From positions 372,001 to 436,000 of the forward strand of contig JAFCMP010000168.1 in the NCBI GenBank assembly GCA_017506865.1: 64,000 nt of DNA. The letters are read 5' to 3'. The notes under the pieces are model-generated. The model saw only the letters and a program-made list of their open reading frames with translations, did not search any database and was not told where the DNA came from. The position numbers and the translations under genes are program-made. Shown here in pieces: positions 59,867-64,000 of the stretch. Numbering within the stretch: position 1 is the stretch's first letter; every line of letters begins with the position of its first letter. The stretch comes from Tribonema minus (Eukaryota > Sar > Xanthophyceae > Tribonematales > Tribonemataceae).

Positions 59867-61591
59867 TCATGCGACCTGCTCCACGGCAGCCGGCCGCGCC
59901 GCGCCGCCGCCCCACAGCTGCGCCAGCGTCCGCTGCCGCGCCGGCGCGCGCCCCGTGCCGCGCGGCGCAGCGTCGCAGTCATCGCCGCTGCTGCTGCTGG
60001 CGCCGCTGCTGCTGTCGCCGCCAGCCTCGTCGCCATCTTCGCATTCGGCCCAGCGCTCGGCGTACCCCTCGAGCAAGTCCCGCGGCTGCCGCTGCCGCTG
60101 CTGCCGCCGCGCCGCCGCCGCCGGCAGCGTCCACAGCCGCAGCGTGCAGTCGTCGGAGACCGTCGCGCAGCGCGGCTCCTCCGTGGCGGCGCACCACGAG
60201 ACGCCCGTCACCTCGCCGTCGTGGCCCCGCAGCCGCAGCGGCGGCGGCGGCGGCGCCGTGCACGCGCCGCCGCCGCTGCCGCCCCCCCACGACGTGCGAC
60301 CGGTGCTGCTGCTGCTGCCGCCGCATCGCGACAGGTCCCAGATGTAAGCGCAGCCGTCGGCGCCGCCGGACAGAACCATGGCGCCGTCGCTGCTGATGCG
60401 CGCCTTGATGAAGAAGCCGTTGCTGCCCGTGCGGCAGGCGAGCGCGGTCGTGGCCGCGGCGGGCAGCTGCAGCGCCGCCACCGGCTGCGCCGCCACCGCT
60501 GCGAAGCAGCGCCGCGTGTCGTGCACTGCAATGCTGCCCGATGCGGTCGCCACGAGCAGGCGCGTGCCGTCCTCCGACACGTCGAGCGACGACACGCCGC
60601 CGCGGCCGCGGCCGCCGCCGCTGCCGCCGCCGCTGAGCGCTGCCACGCTGCTGCGCGCGCCCCAGTCCTCCGCGGCGGCGCGCGCGCGCACGCACCGCAA
60701 GTCCCACACCCTCACGCACCCCGCGGCGCTGCCGGTCACGAAGCTGTGGCCGTCGCCGAGCCACGCCGCCGCCGTCAGCGAGGGCCCCAGCAGCCGCCCG
60801 CCGTGCTGCTCGTGCGCCTCGTTCTGGCGGAAGAAGTACAGCGAGGCGTTGCGGCCGCTGCCGCCGTTGCTGCGAGAGCCGCTGCCGTCGCTGCCAGCGC
60901 CGCCGCCGCTGCTGCGGCCTGCGCCGCCGCCGTCGCTGCTGCTCCCGTGGTCCGCGCCGCTGCCGCTGGCGCTGCCGCGCGAGCGCCGCGCCCCGCCGCC
61001 GCCGCCGCCGGCCTGCTGCAGCCACCACTGCGCCGCCGGCGCCCGCGGAGCGCGCACGTCCCACAGGCAGAAGGCGCCGTCCCGCGACGCGGTGACCACG
61101 ACCTCGCCGCCGCCGCCGCCGCCGCCGCTGTCGCGCGCCACCGCAACGTGCTTGACGGACGACGCGTGGCCGCCGCGCAGGCGCGCGAGCTGCGCGCCCG
61201 TCTCGACGTCCGAGAGCGCCGCGGTGAGGTCGCCGCTCGCCGTGTAGAGGCGGCGGCACGCGCCGCCGCTGCCGCCGCTGCCGCCGCCGCCGCCGCCATC
61301 CGCCCACGCAACGGCGTAGATGATGTTGTTGTGCGCGGGCAGCGCGCGGAGGATGCGCGCGCCGGCCTCGCCGCGCGGCGCGTCGACGACGTACGCGGCA
61401 CCGCTGCTGCCAGCGACGGCAACGAGCGCGCCGCCGCCGCCGCCGCCGCGCGCGCCCCACTCGACGGCGTGCGCGGGCGCGCTGTCGTCGACGAGGAGGC
61501 CCTGCATCGCGGCGACGCGGCGGTGGAGGCAGGCAGAGCGCACGCGCATCAGGACGGGAGCGGTGCGAGCGATATATGCGCGGCGGCGCAT
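59867..61591 (-). CDS. Cdt2/DTL-like WD40 protein, CRL4 substrate receptor
   Basis: A single uninterrupted frame. The start at ATG 61591 gives 574 residues; 61549 and 61507 (MQGLLVDDSAPAH) are alternatives and the frame is open further upstream. WD40 blades appear in the order and with the phrases of Cdt2: ALPAHNNIIYAVAWADG, RLYTASGDLTAALSDVET, GHASSVKHVAV, VTASRDGAFCLWDVR, SFVTGSAAGCVRVWDLR, NGFFIKARISSDGAMVLSGG followed by CAYIWDLS, GHDGEVTGVSWC and CATVSDDCTLRLWTL. Cdt2 is the receptor by which the CUL4-DDB1 ligase destroys PCNA-bound Cdt1 and other S-phase targets. Gly/Ser-rich inserts separate blades. The C-terminus ends with QRTLAQLW, close to a PCNA-interacting box. It lacks introns, unlike most other genes here. 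Confidence 0.85.
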   Translation of the reverse strand: MRRRAYIARTAPVLMRVRSACLHRRVAAMQGLLVDDSAPAHAVEWGARGGGGGGALVAVAGSSGAAYVVDAPRGEAGARILRALPAHNNIIYAVAWADGGGGGGSGGSGGACRRLYTASGDLTAALSDVETGAQLARLRGGHASSVKHVAVARDSGGGGGGGEVVVTASRDGAFCLWDVRAPRAPAAQWWLQQAGGGGGGARRSRGSASGSGADHGSSSDGGGAGRSSGGGAGSDGSGSRSNGGSGRNASLYFFRQNEAHEQHGGRLLGPSLTAAAWLGDGHSFVTGSAAGCVRVWDLRCVRARAAAEDWGARSSVAALSGGGSGGGRGRGGVSSLDVSEDGTRLLVATASGSIAVHDTRRCFAAVAAQPVAALQLPAAATTALACRTGSNGFFIKARISSDGAMVLSGGADGCAYIWDLSRCGGSSSSTGRTSWGGGSGGGACTAPPPPPLRLRGHDGEVTGVSWCAATEEPRCATVSDDCTLRLWTLPAAAARRQQRQRQPRDLLEGYAERWAECEDGDEAGGDSSSGASSSSGDDCDAAPRGTGRAPARQRTLAQLWGGGAARPAAVEQVA

Positions 61592-63299
61592 CTGTGACAA
61601 CATGAAGATTCGCTTCCTGCACGGGAAGTATCGAGCCAGACCAGCAAACGACCGTCTGGTCAGAGGCACAAAGTGACAGACCAGCAACGACCGCCTTGTC
61701 AGAGGTATGAAGTGACCGTCTGCACAGAGGATGCGGTGTGCTGCGCAAAACAAGAAGCTCGTCTCGCTGCCATGCCTGCTGAGAGTCGAAGCTCGCTCAC
61801 CTGTGGAGAGACCAACTCCTCTGCGAGGCTTTGCCGCCAGCTGCAGCCACCTTCTCCAGACAGCCTGCGCCGCACCACATCGTGCACGGTGTTCACTCGT
61901 GGCCCATCGAAGGCTCGAGGTCGCTTCACTCCTGTGCGAGCCAGTGACATCGCCGCGTGTTGCAGGCACGTGTGGCGCCAGTGTTGTGCAGCTGCGCTGA
62001 GGTAACTTTGAGAAAGAGGCGAGCGATAATACTGCAGTACACAGCTGCTGGCACAGGCAGACGATTTTGGTTGGCGCGAAGATCCAATTTTCAAACTGAG
62101 ACCAACTGCCACTTTTTGCGAACCTTTTTGCGATCTGCAGCAAGCAAGCTTCGTGTCTGGAATGTGTAATTGTAACAACAATATTGTTTGCGGCACGTTC
62201 AGCTGCACACGCAGCGTCATGGTCAAAGCATTGCAGCCAAGCACTGCCACAAAGGCAGGCGCATATAACTTCAACTGTAGGGAGACACAACAACTTTGAA
62301 GTTCTTCTCATGAAGAGTAAGTCCTCAACAGTTGTGCTAGCAGCGAGCGAGCCTATTGAAGGTGCTGCCCCACAGAGCAAGCAAATATGCATCAGGTGCA
62401 GGAGTGGTCACACATGTTGTGGGTAGAGAAACGGGGCAGACGATGTCCTCACCACTATCCACAAAGCATCTTCATTGTTAAAAAAAGGTACAGTCACGCA
62501 GCGCAAAGGCGTGTGCACCACGGAGCACACGAAATGGCAGAGCCGCAGCACCGCCTTGGCACCGTTAGCCGTGGCGGGCCCAGAACTGCATACACATATA
62601 CACAGCGCCGCTTGCAACAACACGATGCCGGTGTGCAAGCTGCGACCACGTCTCCATAGCGCCTGAACCATGTGCACACAATGGCACCAAGACGCCATTG
62701 TTGTTAAAGCCGGCGGGGCACTGAGGATGCTGCTGCCATTGATGTACGCAGCGCAGCGGCAGCGGCGCAGCTTGCAGCGCCGGAACGGTGGCAACGAGAC
62801 GCGATTCCTTGCTGCCCGCTCGGTGATCGCGCCTGCTTTGAAGTGCTTCTCGCTGCCCCGCTCGGTGATCGCTGCTGCTTTCGTTCATCACAAAGCGGCG
62901 CGTCCCGCATCCGCCGCAGCTTGCAGAGCTCAAGCGGGGGGCAGACGCGGCGGCACTGCGCGCCATGTACTGCGCCACGGCGCTGCACCGTCATCATCAG
63001 CCGTCGAAACGCCCGGCCGGGGTCCCACCCACCGTCATCAGTTGGTGTCATGTCCGACGGAGCGTTGCTGCACGCGGCACCAGCCATGCCTTGCTGTTGC
63101 CGTCAGCCGTCAAAATGCCCCGGTCCCGCACCGCCGGCTTTTGCCGGCATCGATCGCTGCCACCACGCACGACGGGAGCACTGCTGCGCGCACCCGCATC
63201 ATTGCGGCGGCCCAAAGGCGGCCCGCTGCCGTGCACGCCGGTCCACCGGTGACATCAATCGCTGCCTTGTCCGACGGAGCGTTGCTGAGCGCCGCTGCG
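61592..63299. other. Intergenic, no gene recognised
   Basis: The WD40 promoter region is at the left. Around 62820-63300 there are GC-rich, mutually similar short blocks (GCTCGGTGATCGC twice, TGTCCGACGGAGCGTTGCTG twice) without a gene. Confidence 0.4.
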
Positions 63300-64000
63300 T
63301 CATTGCGGCTGGCCAAAGGCGGCGCGGCACAGGTCCTCCACGGACAGCAGCCCGCCCGTGAGCTCCACGTACTGGTTGCCCTCCGCGGGGTCCAGCAGCT
63401 CCGCGACGAGCGCCTGCGGCGGCGGCAGCAGCAGCAGCAGCGGCAGCAGCAGCAGCAGCGCACAGCAGAGGTGCAGCAACACGTGGTCAGTTCAGCGGCG
63501 CGTCGTGACGCTATCTGCAGATGTGACTCCAATGCGCAAGGCGTGAGTGTTGGTGCGCGGCGGCGCGTGAGTCGCAGCTCACAGGTGCATCGCAGGCGCC
63601 ATGATGATGCCGTCGAACGCTTGCCAGGTGTTTTGTCCCTGGCAGGGAGTATGGAACGTCGGCGGGGCTGCGGCCACGGTACCGCGAGCTGACAGCACCG
63701 CCACGTGTCCTCGCGCACGCGGCGGGGAAGCGCGACGGCACAGGCATGTGCCACCTGACACGCTGTTCTCTTCATCAGCATTCGCCACCAGCGGGGCCGG
63801 GCAGACGACAACACAAGCACGAGGCGCAAGCGCGTGCACCTTGCACGCCGTCACGACTGCCGCCAGCGGCGGCCGCGCCTCCTCCGCCGCGGCGGGCCGC
63901 CCTGCCGCCGCCGCCGCTGCCGCCGCCGCTGCTGCCATGGACGCTGGCGGCGTGAACACGCGCTCGCGCATGCGCCGGTAAAGCACGTCGAACGCGCAGT
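63300..64000 (-). CDS. 3' end of an unrecognised gene, cut by the window edge
   Basis: Two likely exons: 64000-63762 (open at the edge) and 63413-63300. The first reads FDVLYRRMRERVFTPP, an alanine run, then VVTACKVHALAPRACVVVCP and ADEENS. The second reads ALVAELLDPAEGNQYVEL, then TGGLLSVEDLCRAAFG and a stop. They join in phase 0, with a weak donor (GTGTCA). The last segment faintly recalls the RCK-type regions of potassium channels, but I would not assign a function on that. Confidence 0.45.

Noticed and set aside
60221-61597. Long plus-strand frame opposite the WD40 gene
   Set aside because: Its composition mirrors the GC-rich opposite strand. The minus frame has unmistakable WD40 blades.

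Overview
The window is GC-rich nuclear DNA of a eukaryotic alga with a chlorophyll a/c plastid of red secondary origin, such as a haptophyte or pelagophyte-like stramenopile. I cannot narrow it further. The evidence is a spliced fucoxanthin-chlorophyll a/c light-harvesting gene with an AAAF-type bipartite plastid leader. There are also many short phase-consistent exons, interstitial TTAGGG-type repeats, a non-LTR retroelement with a zinc-knuckle and endonuclease-like C-terminus, and WARANGCPWD ankyrin-like repeat proteins of the kind common in such algae. I recognise no bacterial operon, CRISPR array, rRNA or tRNA.

Layout, left to right: a small four-helix membrane protein (minus, 0.85-2.06 kb); the light-harvesting gene (minus, 2.8-6.2 kb); a short zinc-binding conserved protein (minus, 8.1-8.9 kb) head-to-head with a secreted protein of the plant At4g14100-like family (plus, 9.5-11.1 kb); a decayed ankyrin-type gene split by a complete LTR retroelement (11.7-15.1 kb); a nine-exon SET-domain methyltransferase of the SETD6/Rubisco-LSMT class (plus, 17.4-24.8 kb); a second ankyrin-type copy with one frameshift (26.2-27.8 kb); a fusion of an FAD/NAD oxidoreductase with selenophosphate synthetase (plus, 28.6-34.7 kb); a large IQ-motif and SAM-domain protein (minus, 37.0-45.2 kb) head-to-head with a ten-exon PLP-dependent Cys/Met enzyme (plus, 45.8-54.5 kb); a retroelement-rich block (54.5-59.3 kb); an intronless Cdt2/DTL-like WD40 protein (minus, 59.9-61.6 kb); and the end of an unrecognised gene running off the right edge.

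The genes do not form one pathway. Selenophosphate synthetase and the Cys/Met enzyme both touch sulfur/selenium metabolism, but nothing in the sequence links them.

The most striking signal is structural. Intron after intron holds direct, tandem, variably decayed copies of the neighbouring exon edge together with its splice site. The clearest cases are four copies of one donor and about five of the next acceptor in the Cys/Met enzyme gene, five acceptor copies before the SAM exon, and copies on both sides of one SelD exon. This suggests introns here grow by tandem duplication across exon-intron junctions and leave decoy splice sites behind.
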